This document shows positions 9,183-18,031 of a DNA stretch of 33,039 nt, one piece after another. The notes below the pieces were generated by a model that was not told where the DNA came from, made no database searches, and saw only the letters and a list, made by a program, of their open reading frames with translations. Positions within the stretch are counted from its first letter, which is position 1. The number at the start of each line of letters is the position of its first letter. The stretch is from contig CAIJFC010000191.1 in the NCBI GenBank assembly GCA_903819815.1, positions 1-33,039 on the forward strand, read 5' to 3'. Position numbers and translations under genes: made by a program. The DNA is from an uncultured Bacteroidota bacterium. Its GTDB lineage: Bacteria; Bacteroidota; Bacteroidia; Flavobacteriales; Flavobacteriaceae.

Positions 9183-10625
9183 CTATTTTTTATCAATAAA
9201 TAAAATTTGATTTGGCTTTATTTTATTGTTACGCAATTTATTTCTTTTTTTTAAGGCAACAATACTGATGTTGAATTTCTCAGCAATTTCTCCTAATGTA
9301 TCTCCGCTTTTTACTTTATAAGTAATTTTTTTGATTCGTTTTAAAATCACTTTGGCAGGAACTACTTCTACAGCAACTGCTGTGTCTACAGCAATAGTAT
9401 CAGGTTCTATTGGGTCTTCAAAATTTAATTCTGTACTTTCAGGGTTCTCTATTAAATAGGAATTGCATTTTTTTAAAGCTTCAATTAATAACGTTCCTTT
9501 TAATTCCGAACCTTTACCGTTTAAGTGAATTCCATCATTCATTGTTAATTTATTTGCCTGCCAAAGATCCATTGAACGAGCCCCGCCTGAAACCAAATAC
9601 CAATCCCAAAAACCACATTGATTTTCATAAGCAATGGTTTTTACCATTTGAGAAAAATCTTTGCTTGCAGTAACATTTCGTTTTCTAAAATTCATGTCTT
9701 GTGCAGAAGTTAGAATGATAGAAGCACTAGGATTTGCCTTTTTTACTTTTGTTATCACTTTTTCAATTTCAGATTTTAATTGTTCTGGAATTTTATTGGT
9801 ATATAAAAAATCGTTAGTTCCATAATCCACAATAACTAAATCTGGATTTAAATAAGCTGCTTGCTCTTCATATTTATCTTCATATAAAACAGATTTGTAT
9901 TGACAAGCTCCAACTCCAGCATTGTGCCAAACGGCAGCAGAATCATCTGAATTTGACAATGACATTCCGTATAAAGTAAATTGATTTTGAATTTCATTAG
10001 TTTTATTTAATAAAAATTTAATTTTACTAAATTTAGATGGTAATTGGTATTTTAAAACATCGCCAGTTTTCGATAAAAACACAGCAGCAATGGTATCGGC
10101 TATAATAATTGGCTCGTAACTTTCGGCTATATTTGAATAAAAAACAGTTAAAATAGTGTTTTGTGATGAAGGCGATTTATTAAAAGAAATTTCAAATGTA
10201 GCTTTATCATCCTCTGTTTTTGCCGACATACCCCGTACTCCTAAAGTCAATTTTGGAGGTAGAATATAGCTCTTTCCATAAGTCCAAGTTCCGGAATGTG
10301 TCGATTTGTAAAAACTGGCATTGTACGATTTTACAATCGAAAATGGCTGAATAAGTCCAATTCCTCCATCTCCCAATAATTCTTGAACTAATTGACGACA
10401 CTTATTTGGTAAATTCTCATTTTGAAGATGACTATCGCCTAAGTGCAAGACCGAAAATCTTTTATTTGAATTCCAATTACTATAAAATGTATTTAGAACC
10501 TTTGAATCTTTAAATTGAATAGCATTAAAATCGTTCTTGATAAATGATTGTTCTGTGGTTTGACTAAAAATCAAACCACATAACATCAATAAAAATATAG
10601 TAATAATAGATTGTTTACTTTTCAT
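9183..10625 (-). CDS. SGNH/GDSL-family hydrolase or acyltransferase with C-terminal LysM domain
   Basis: SGNH blocks VLHLGDSHLQNE, IVDYGTNDF, NDGIHLNGKG; C-terminal LysM ITYKVKSGDTLGEIAEKFNISIVALKKRNKL...ILFI. Confidence 0.87.
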   Translation of the reverse strand: MKSKQSIITIFLLMLCGLIFSQTTEQSFIKNDFNAIQFKDSKVLNTFYSNWNSNKRFSVLHLGDSHLQNENLPNKCRQLVQELLGDGGIGLIQPFSIVKSYNASFYKSTHSGTWTYGKSYILPPKLTLGVRGMSAKTEDDKATFEISFNKSPSSQNTILTVFYSNIAESYEPIIIADTIAAVFLSKTGDVLKYQLPSKFSKIKFLLNKTNEIQNQFTLYGMSLSNSDDSAAVWHNAGVGACQYKSVLYEDKYEEQAAYLNPDLVIVDYGTNDFLYTNKIPEQLKSEIEKVITKVKKANPSASIILTSAQDMNFRKRNVTASKDFSQMVKTIAYENQCGFWDWYLVSGGARSMDLWQANKLTMNDGIHLNGKGSELKGTLLIEALKKCNSYLIENPESTELNFEDPIEPDTIAVDTAVAVEVVPAKVILKRIKKITYKVKSGDTLGEIAEKFNISIVALKKRNKLRNNKIKPNQILFIDKK

Positions 10626-11994
10626 TTTTTGTCTTTACTAGAGTGTCTTTTTTTATTTTAACAGACTCTGTTTTGGATGGAGTAATATTAAAATTTGAAT
10701 TTAAAAATTTATTTTCCTGATAAGTGGTATAAGATGAATTAATTACGAATACATTATGAGCAAATATGATATTATCGATGCTGTATTTTTTCATAATATT
10801 CTTAATGTTTGATTTTAAATAGCGATAATCTACTATGTAAACATCTTCATAATGGGCGCAAAGAAAAGGAGAAAATGCATTTCCATAAGAGTCTTTAATG
10901 ATAAGTATTTTTTTGCCATTTTTTACATCCGATTTAATATGCATCATTGGGTAATCGCCTCCTAAAAAAACGCCATACGAATTACCGCCTCTTGCATATT
11001 CTGAATATAATTTTGTCTTTTTTTCAATGGTTAAATTTTCATTGAAGTAGGTTGCCTTGGTAGTATTTGGAATTTTAAAATATTCTACATAATCTTTATT
11101 TTGTTTTAAATCTTCACTACGTGTAAAATTATATAATGTCCCAATAAAGTTATTGATTTTTTTAATTTCGAACTTTTCAATTGCTAGCGGTTCTATTCCT
11201 GCAGAACCACAAAAAGCTAGGTATGCATAGTATGCGCCGCGTCCTGTCCAATGATGATCGGTATTAAACTGAATATATTCATCTTGATGTTTTTCTAATT
11301 CGTCATAGGCTTTTACACATTTTATTGACGGATTCATTATGCTGTATAAGTAATTTATACTGGTTTTCTCGCGGTCCTTTTTAAAAGAATTAGGTAAATT
11401 AAAATCTGACCCTACAGGAATTGCCATGCAATAAACGTTTACATTTGGCCCCAGTGCTGTTTTATAATTTGAAATTAAAGCAGCAAATTTACTTAGCTTT
11501 TTCCTCGATCCATTGTAAATTTGAATCGCTTTACTTTTATAAACAATTACCGAGTTTATATTTTCATATGCCTCACTTGTGGTATCAATTGCCGTTGAAT
11601 CGTTTAACATTTCATCACCCTTTTTGGCATTATAACCATCCTTTTTATTTGGGGTTACCTTAATTATTGTTGTTTTTGGAAGCGCTTTTGTTTTCGTAAA
11701 ATATTGTATTTCATCATTTTTAATTCCTTTGTATTTTTTTATTTCAGTAGCTAATTCAATGATATCATTTCTATAAATAAAATTATCAGAGTAATACAAA
11801 TCAATGTCTTCAAAATATTTTCCGGACAATAAACGCTCTTCAGTTAATACTGGAAATTGTTTTAAAGCTCTTTTTTCATCCACAGATATTTTTTCCTTTG
11901 GTAAAACAAGAAAAAGCACCCCAACTGTAATCAAAATGATTACAAAAAGAAAGGAGTTTAGTCTCAAATAAAGGTTTATAAAAAATGTTTTCAT
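10615..11994 (-). CDS. DHHW-family protein (AlgJ/AlgX-like SGNH acetyltransferase)
   Basis: N-terminal TM; FNTDHHWTGRGAYYAY and ILIIKDSYGNAF motifs; 11-nt overlap with the downstream SGNH-LysM gene. Confidence 0.85.
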   Translation of the reverse strand: MKTFFINLYLRLNSFLFVIILITVGVLFLVLPKEKISVDEKRALKQFPVLTEERLLSGKYFEDIDLYYSDNFIYRNDIIELATEIKKYKGIKNDEIQYFTKTKALPKTTIIKVTPNKKDGYNAKKGDEMLNDSTAIDTTSEAYENINSVIVYKSKAIQIYNGSRKKLSKFAALISNYKTALGPNVNVYCMAIPVGSDFNLPNSFKKDREKTSINYLYSIMNPSIKCVKAYDELEKHQDEYIQFNTDHHWTGRGAYYAYLAFCGSAGIEPLAIEKFEIKKINNFIGTLYNFTRSEDLKQNKDYVEYFKIPNTTKATYFNENLTIEKKTKLYSEYARGGNSYGVFLGGDYPMMHIKSDVKNGKKILIIKDSYGNAFSPFLCAHYEDVYIVDYRYLKSNIKNIMKKYSIDNIIFAHNVFVINSSYTTYQENKFLNSNFNITPSKTESVKIKKDTLVKTKNEK

Positions 11995-11996
11995 AA

Positions 11997-13400
11997 TTAA
12001 AATCGGAAGTAAATAAATGGATTATACGAACTTCCAACTAATAATATTACAGAGCAAGTTAGTAAAAATACATTTAGAACTATTGTTATTAAAGGAACAA
12101 AATGATTTAATGCAGAAATTGAATTTATGAATTTATAAAACCAAGTATATATTGGAACACAAAGAATAAATGCCAATCCAAGCCAATAGATATTTTCAAA
12201 GAACATGTTTTCTACTTCTAAAGTATAAAGCTCTTGGTTCGTGAAATTAAACAATAATTTCATGAAATAAATTAACTGATTAAAGTCGGTGAAGTAAAAA
12301 ATTGCCCATCCTATTATTATAAAAAATAAGGCATAAATGTGGGTAATAATCCTAGGCAGTCTTTTTAAAATGGTATTTAAAAGTACTTTTTCAATTAATA
12401 ATAATATTCCAAAATACATTCCCCAAATTATAAAATTCCAACTGGCGCCATGCCATAACCCGGTTAAAGCCCAAACGATAAGAATATTCCTGAAAATGTA
12501 TTTTTTATTTCCCCCAAGTGGAATATATACGTAATCTTTGAAAAAAGTTCCTAATGAAATATGCCATCTTCTCCAAAAATCCGTTATTGAAGTAGATATA
12601 TAAGGGTATTTAAAATTTTCATGATAATGAAATCCAAACATCCATCCCATTCCAATGGCCATGTCAGAATAGCCTGAAAAATCAAAATAAATTTGGATAC
12701 TATAAGTTATAATTCCAAGCCATCCGCCTAAAACAGTAATAGTTGTCAAATCGCTAGATAAGTAGTGGGAACAAATTTCTCCGGCAATATTTGCAATGCA
12801 AACTTTTTTGAATAGACCTATACAAAATCTGGATACACCATTATTAAAATCAGTCCAACTAAATATTCGTTCATTGATTTCTTGTGCAATATGAGAATAC
12901 CTTACAATTGGTCCTGCAACTAATTGATGATAAAGAGATACGAATAATAAGAAATTTAGAAATGATTTCTGAGCTTTTACCTCCCCTCGATAAACATCGA
13001 TGGTATAGGATATAGTTTGAAAAGCATAAAAAGAAATTCCAATTGGCATTAAGAAACCAGGTTCTTTGAAGTTTAAATTGGTGATAGCATTTACATTTTG
13101 TACAATAAAATCAGAATATTTAAATGTAATTAAAATACCTAAATTAAAAATCAAAGTACTGTAAAGACCTAATTTAGCAATTGGTTTGCCAAAATGCTTT
13201 TCTATAAAAAGCCCATTTATATAATCTATAAATGATGATAAAATTAATAAGCCGACCCAAATTGGTTCGCCCCAAGCATAAAATAGTAGCGAAAAAAGAA
13301 CTAAAATTATATTTTTTATTTTTCTGTTTTTTACACTGAAATAGAAAATTAAATTTAGAGGGAGAAATAAAAAAATAAAAAATAAACTAGAAAATACCAT
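11997..13400 (-). CDS. MBOAT family O-acyltransferase (AlgI-like)
   Basis: Polytopic membrane protein; DFWRRWHISLGTFFKDYVYIPLGGN and ALTGLWHGASWNFIIWG motifs. Confidence 0.92.
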   Translation of the reverse strand: MVFSSLFFIFLFLPLNLIFYFSVKNRKIKNIILVLFSLLFYAWGEPIWVGLLILSSFIDYINGLFIEKHFGKPIAKLGLYSTLIFNLGILITFKYSDFIVQNVNAITNLNFKEPGFLMPIGISFYAFQTISYTIDVYRGEVKAQKSFLNFLLFVSLYHQLVAGPIVRYSHIAQEINERIFSWTDFNNGVSRFCIGLFKKVCIANIAGEICSHYLSSDLTTITVLGGWLGIITYSIQIYFDFSGYSDMAIGMGWMFGFHYHENFKYPYISTSITDFWRRWHISLGTFFKDYVYIPLGGNKKYIFRNILIVWALTGLWHGASWNFIIWGMYFGILLLIEKVLLNTILKRLPRIITHIYALFFIIIGWAIFYFTDFNQLIYFMKLLFNFTNQELYTLEVENMFFENIYWLGLAFILCVPIYTWFYKFINSISALNHFVPLITIVLNVFLLTCSVILLVGSSYNPFIYFRF

Positions 13401-13614
13401 TATAAATTTTTAAATGTCTAAGTGTTTTGCGCGCTTTGAATTGTGTCAAAATCTCATATTTTTTGCCAAAAATAATACTTTTTATCTTATAAAGAATACT
13501 ATTATTTTTGTCGGTGAAAATGCACCTCTGAGTAGCATTCCCTTTTTTAATTGAAAAATCAAGATATTACGCCTTAATTTCAGTTACAATACAAAAATCG
13601 TATAAAGATTATAA

Positions 13615-13655
13615 CAAAAAATCCCTAACTACTTAATTTATAAGTGATTAGGGAT
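13615..13655 (-). terminator. Rho-independent terminator downstream of tRNA-Phe
   Basis: Imperfect hairpin atccctaactactt/aagtgattagggat followed on the minus strand by a T-run. Confidence 0.75.
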
Positions 13656-13663
13656 GTTTTTTG

Positions 13664-13736
13664 TGGTACCTCCAGGGTTCGAACCAGGGACACATGGATT
13701 TTCAGTCCATTGCTCTACCAACTGAGCTAAGGTACC
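13664..13736 (-). tRNA. tRNA-Phe (anticodon GAA)
   Basis: Reverse complement folds as a cloverleaf: GGTACCT acceptor, GCTC-AGTTGGTA-GAGC D arm, ATGGA-CTGAAAA-TCCAT anticodon arm, CCTGG-TTCGAAC-CCTGG T arm, AGGTACC+A; CCA not encoded. Confidence 0.97.
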
Positions 13737-13750
13737 TCGCTTAGCGGGGG

Positions 13751-13780
13751 CAAATATAGTACGATTTTTAATTTATACAA
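13751..13780 (-). promoter_or_regulatory. Bacteroidota-type promoter for tRNA-Phe (TTG-N19-TATATTTG)
   Basis: Minus strand reads TTG TATAAATTAAAAATCGTAC TATATTTG just upstream of the tRNA; matches the TTG/TAnnTTTG consensus. Confidence 0.75.
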
Positions 13781-13833
13781 AACAATTATTAAAAAAAATC
13801 TATTCGTACCTTTACAGCATCTAATTATAAATT

Positions 13834-14595
13834 ATGCTTTTAGCAATCGATATTGGAAATACCAGAATTAAAGTAGCTGTATTTGAGGGATCTACCCTTA
13901 TAGAACCGTTTTATTTTAATAGTGCAAACCTTCAAAATGAGCTCTATTTTATTTTAAATAAATATAAAAAAGTATCGGAACTAGTTGTTGCCTCGGTTGG
14001 AAATATCCCCAAAGAAGCCTTTTCGGAATTTGAAAGCCAAGTTAATATTCATTTTATTTCATCTAATTTCCCTTTTACCTTCAATAATAACTATTCAACG
14101 CCAAATACATTAGGAATAGACCGAATGGTATTAGCTAATGGAGCGGTTCTGAAATATCCCAAACAAAACCGTTTGGTAATTGATGCTGGAACCTGTATAA
14201 CTTATGATTTTATTGATGAAAATGACAATTATCTTGGGGGTGCAATTTCACCAGGAATACGATTGAGATATGAATCGCTACACAATTATACCGCTAAATT
14301 ACCGTTATTAAAATTAGAATTTTTAAGTGATGAAAATTCAGAAACAGAAGAAATTCCTTTGATAGGAAATTCAACTTCTGAAGCCATAAATTCAGGTGTA
14401 ATAAACGGTGTAATAAAAGAAATAGAGGGGTTTATTTCTCAATATGAGGCAGTTTATCCTAAATTTATTATAATTTTAACGGGTGGAGACACAGAATTTT
14501 TGGCTAAACGATTAAAAAATACCATATTTGCCAATTCAAATTTCTTATTAGAGAGTTTGAACCAAACTTTTCAACACAAAATCAAAAATGATTAA
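13834..14595 (+). CDS. coaX: Type III pantothenate kinase
   Basis: MLLAIDIGNTRIKVAVFEG, LGIDRMVLANGA, DAGTCITYDFIDENDNYLGGAISPGI. Confidence 0.95.
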   Translation: MLLAIDIGNTRIKVAVFEGSTLIEPFYFNSANLQNELYFILNKYKKVSELVVASVGNIPKEAFSEFESQVNIHFISSNFPFTFNNNYSTPNTLGIDRMVLANGAVLKYPKQNRLVIDAGTCITYDFIDENDNYLGGAISPGIRLRYESLHNYTAKLPLLKLEFLSDENSETEEIPLIGNSTSEAINSGVINGVIKEIEGFISQYEAVYPKFIIILTGGDTEFLAKRLKNTIFANSNFLLESLNQTFQHKIKND

Positions 14596-15847
14596 AAAAC
14601 TTATAGTACCCATTTTTTTATTTTTTACTTTAATTTCATTTGCCCAACAAGGAACTTCCTCACCTTATTCTTTTTATGGAATTGGAGATGTTAAATTTAA
14701 AGGAACTGCAGAAAATCGCGCCATGGGAGGATTGACTATTTATTCGGATAGCATTCACTTGAATTTTCAAAATCCCGCATCGTATTCTAATCTTAAATTA
14801 ACCACTTTTTCATTAGGCGGAACCTATCTAACAACCGATTTAGAAACTAATTCTCAAAGCGAAAAAGCCAGAAGAACTGCAATAGATTACTTAGCAGTAG
14901 GACTCCCTTTTGGGAAATTTGGAGTGGGTTTTGGATTAATGCCGTATTCATCGGTGGGTTATAATATTCAATCAAACACAGTGGCTACAGCAACAAATCC
15001 TCAAGAAATTAAACAATATTCAGGAACGGGCGGTATCAATAAAGTGTTTTTTGGCGTTGGTTATGCTCTTACTAAAAAATTAAGCATCGGTATTGATTAC
15101 AGTTATAATTTTGGAAAAATTCAAACCTATTCTTTCCGATTTATCGAAGGTTTGCAATACGGTTCTAGAGAGAAAAACTTATCAGACATTACGGGTGGAT
15201 TATTAAATGCTGGTTTAACATTCAATACGCCAATCAATAAAAAATTAAACGGATTTGCAAGTTTAACGTATTCGCCAGATTCAAAATTAAGCTCTTCAAA
15301 CTTTAGAAATATTGCTACAATTCAGTATTCATCAACGGGTGCCGAAATTCTTGTTCAGCCATCAGATATTGATGTTGCCAATACTACCATCACTTTGCCT
15401 TCTAAATTAGCAGTAGGTTTTGGAATAGGTCAAAATAAAAAATGGATGCTTGGAACGGAAATTACATTCCAAAAAAGCAGCAATATGGGCAACCGATTCA
15501 ATGATATCAACAATGTAAATTACGAAAACGCTACTAGATATTCGTTCGGTGGTTTTTATATTCCAAATTATAATTCCTTTTCAAAATACTACGAGAAAAT
15601 CATTTATAGAGCCGGTATAAGATATGAAAATACGGGATTGATAATCAACAATACTTCAATAAAAGATTATGGAGTGACCGCTGGCGTTGGATTACCCCTT
15701 ATTGGTGTGTTTTCTAATGTTAATATTGGAGTTGAATACGGACAAAGAGGAACTACTTCTGCCAATTTAGTTCAAGAAAATTATACAAATATTACTATCG
15801 GGTTTTCACTTAACGATAAATGGTTTCAAAAAAGACGTTTCTATTAG
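14588..15847 (+). CDS. Putative outer membrane beta-barrel protein
   Basis: Signal peptide ending SFAQ; repeated beta-strand pattern (FGVGFGLMPYSSVGYNIQ, FFGVGYALTKKLSIGIDYSYNFG); 8-nt overlap with coaX. Confidence 0.75.
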   Translation: MIKKLIVPIFLFFTLISFAQQGTSSPYSFYGIGDVKFKGTAENRAMGGLTIYSDSIHLNFQNPASYSNLKLTTFSLGGTYLTTDLETNSQSEKARRTAIDYLAVGLPFGKFGVGFGLMPYSSVGYNIQSNTVATATNPQEIKQYSGTGGINKVFFGVGYALTKKLSIGIDYSYNFGKIQTYSFRFIEGLQYGSREKNLSDITGGLLNAGLTFNTPINKKLNGFASLTYSPDSKLSSSNFRNIATIQYSSTGAEILVQPSDIDVANTTITLPSKLAVGFGIGQNKKWMLGTEITFQKSSNMGNRFNDINNVNYENATRYSFGGFYIPNYNSFSKYYEKIIYRAGIRYENTGLIINNTSIKDYGVTAGVGLPLIGVFSNVNIGVEYGQRGTTSANLVQENYTNITIGFSLNDKWFQKRRFY

Positions 15848-15900
15848 AAGTAAATTAGTCTAATTTGATTTTTTTTTTAGATTTAAAACCGTCCTCAATC

Positions 15901-16455
15901 ATGACATTCAATATTTTCACAATAAGAAAAATCGGACTTTTACTTCTATCGGTAATGGCCTTATTTTCTTGTGAAAGTAATTTTAAGGAAGTTCAAAAAC
16001 AAAATTTCTCAGAGTTTGCTCCTACTGGTGAGGCCGATGATTTCAATATGAAATATACTGATTCGGGTAGAATAAAATCAATATTGATTAGCCCTAAAAT
16101 GCTAGATTATGCCTCGGTGACTTACCCATTTACAGAATTTCCAAAAGGAATAAATGTAACTTTATTTGATCTAAACAATAAAAAAACATTTGTAACTTCA
16201 AATTATGCTGTTTCCTATAAAGTACCCAATTTAATTGATTTACAAGGAAATGTGAGAATCACAAATGAAATGGGGCAAGTATTAGAAACATCACAATTGT
16301 ATTTTGATCAAAAAAACGAGTGGTTTTATACCGAAAAAAAGTTTAAATTTACAGACCCGAAAGGTGTTTCCTATGGCGAAGGAATCGATTTTAGCAAAGA
16401 TTTTAAAATTGTAAATTCGCAAAGTATAACTGGAGAAATCGATCAGGCTAATTAA
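15901..16455 (+). CDS. lptC: LPS export ABC transporter periplasmic protein LptC
   Basis: Start corrected to 15901 (MTFNIFTIRKIGLLLLSVMALFSCES); TSNYAVSYKVPNLIDLQGNVRITNEMGQVLETSQLYFDQKNEWFYTEKKFKFTDPKG is LptC-like. Confidence 0.82.
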   Translation: MTFNIFTIRKIGLLLLSVMALFSCESNFKEVQKQNFSEFAPTGEADDFNMKYTDSGRIKSILISPKMLDYASVTYPFTEFPKGINVTLFDLNNKKTFVTSNYAVSYKVPNLIDLQGNVRITNEMGQVLETSQLYFDQKNEWFYTEKKFKFTDPKGVSYGEGIDFSKDFKIVNSQSITGEIDQAN

Positions 16456-16466
16456 AATTATTAAAA

Positions 16467-16661
16467 ATGAAATATTTAAAATACACCCCTTACATTTATC
16501 TTTTTGCTGCATTTTTCTTTGTTTACAAAGCATTAGAGGTTTGGAGCCCAAACTCTCAAGAGCATTTACTTTTTTATGGCATTGCCACTCTATCACTGCT
16601 TATGTTTTTCTTCAGAAGACATTATGCAAAAAAATTCGAAGCAAGAAAAAATTCAAAATAA
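16467..16661 (+). CDS. Small membrane protein (two predicted TM segments)
   Basis: 64 aa, hydrophobic segments YIYLFAAFFFVYKAL and LLFYGIATLSLLMFFF; tightly placed between lptC and the CBS gene. Confidence 0.7.
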   Translation: MKYLKYTPYIYLFAAFFFVYKALEVWSPNSQEHLLFYGIATLSLLMFFFRRHYAKKFEARKNSK

Positions 16662-16664
16662 TTT

Positions 16665-17924
16665 ATGGAAATCACAATTATCATTATATGTTTGATATTA
16701 TGTGCGTTTTTCTCAGGAATGGAAATTGCTTTCATTTCTTCCAATAAAATATACCTTGAGATAGAAAAAAAACAAGATAATTTCCTTTCTCAAATATTAT
16801 CAAAATTAACTGAAAAACCATCTCAGTTCATCGCTACTATGCTCATTGGAAACAACGTAGCATTAGTGGTATATAGTTTTTTCATGGGCGAACTTCTAAT
16901 GGGTTGGTTTAAAACCATTGGATTTGAATTTTCTAGTTTAATTGATTTATTAATACAAACAATACTTTCAACTTTAATTGTATTAATCACTTCTGAATTT
17001 TTACCAAAAGTTTTTTTTCAAATTTATGCCAATAGTTTTGTAAAGTTTTTTGCAATTCCAGCCTATTTTTTCTACCTGCTTTTTTATTTTGTTTCCACTT
17101 TTATCATGTGGATCTCTGATACCATTTTGAAACGATTTTTTAAAACCGAAGGCGATTTTGTGCCCTTATTTTTCAGCAAAGTAGAACTAGGAAATTATAT
17201 TTCTGAGCAAATGAATCATTTTGAAGATCATGAAACGGTAGATTCTGAAATCCAAATTTTTCAAAATGCACTTGAATTTTCTGGTGTTAAAGCCAGAGAC
17301 ATTATGACGCCCAGAACCGAAATTGCAGGAGTTGATCTCCTTGATTCTATTGATGATTTAAAGGAAATTTTTATAAAAACAGGCTATTCTAAAATCATGG
17401 TTTATCAAAATTCTTTGGATGATTGTATAGGATATGTTCATTCATTTGAGTTATTTAAGAAACCAAAAACTATTAAATCAATATTAATTAGGGTGGAATT
17501 TATTCCTGAAACTATTTTTATAAAAGAAGCGTTAGATTTATTAATAAAGAAAAGAAAAAGTGTTGCGGTTGTTTTAGATGAACATGGTGGAACATCAGGA
17601 ATCATAACTATAGAAGACATAGTAGAAGAACTTTTTGGCGAAATTGAAGACGAACACGATTCAGAAGAAATTCGAATAGAACAAGAAATTGAAGAAGGGG
17701 TTTTTCTATTTTCAGCTAGATTAGATGTAGAGTACATAAATCAAACCTACAAACTCAATATTCCCGAAAGCGATTCCTATGGAACATTAGGAGGATTTAT
17801 TGTAGATCACACCAAAGAAATCCCACAAAAAGGAAATAAAATTAGCATTGGAAACTATAATTTTGTAATTGAAGAAGCTTCAAATAATAAAATTGAATTA
17901 GTTAAAATGTCTATAAATGACTAA
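16665..17924 (+). CDS. Hemolysin/CNNM family protein (DUF21-CBS-CorC_HlyC)
   Basis: N-terminal TM DUF21 (FFSGMEIAFISSNKIYLE), CBS pair (ARDIMTPRTEIAGVD; VAVVLDEHGGTSGIITIEDIVEELFGEIEDEHD). Confidence 0.93.
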   Translation: MEITIIIICLILCAFFSGMEIAFISSNKIYLEIEKKQDNFLSQILSKLTEKPSQFIATMLIGNNVALVVYSFFMGELLMGWFKTIGFEFSSLIDLLIQTILSTLIVLITSEFLPKVFFQIYANSFVKFFAIPAYFFYLLFYFVSTFIMWISDTILKRFFKTEGDFVPLFFSKVELGNYISEQMNHFEDHETVDSEIQIFQNALEFSGVKARDIMTPRTEIAGVDLLDSIDDLKEIFIKTGYSKIMVYQNSLDDCIGYVHSFELFKKPKTIKSILIRVEFIPETIFIKEALDLLIKKRKSVAVVLDEHGGTSGIITIEDIVEELFGEIEDEHDSEEIRIEQEIEEGVFLFSARLDVEYINQTYKLNIPESDSYGTLGGFIVDHTKEIPQKGNKISIGNYNFVIEEASNNKIELVKMSIND

Positions 17925-17993
17925 TATTAAAAAAATAAGGTAATTTATTGCAAAAATATAACTTTACAACTATTATAATTAAATAGATAATTG

Positions 17994-18001
17994 TATTTTC
18001 G
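17994..18001 (+). promoter_or_regulatory. Possible -7 element TATTTTCG upstream of the PPIase gene
   Basis: One mismatch to TAnnTTTG, 30 nt before the start codon; no clear TTG -33 element. Confidence 0.3.
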
Positions 18002-18031
18002 CAGACAGAATTTTAAATAACAAAATAAAAA

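Noticed and set aside
13664-13736. tRNA-Phe as an integration site for a genomic island
   Set aside because: No integrase, no second copy of the tRNA 3' end, and flanking genes are ordinary housekeeping or envelope genes.
17438-17737. 99-aa - strand ORF opposite the CBS protein
   Set aside because: Low-complexity Ser-rich translation (SCSIRISSESCSSSISPKSSS) is the mirror of Glu/Asp-rich codons in the CBS gene.
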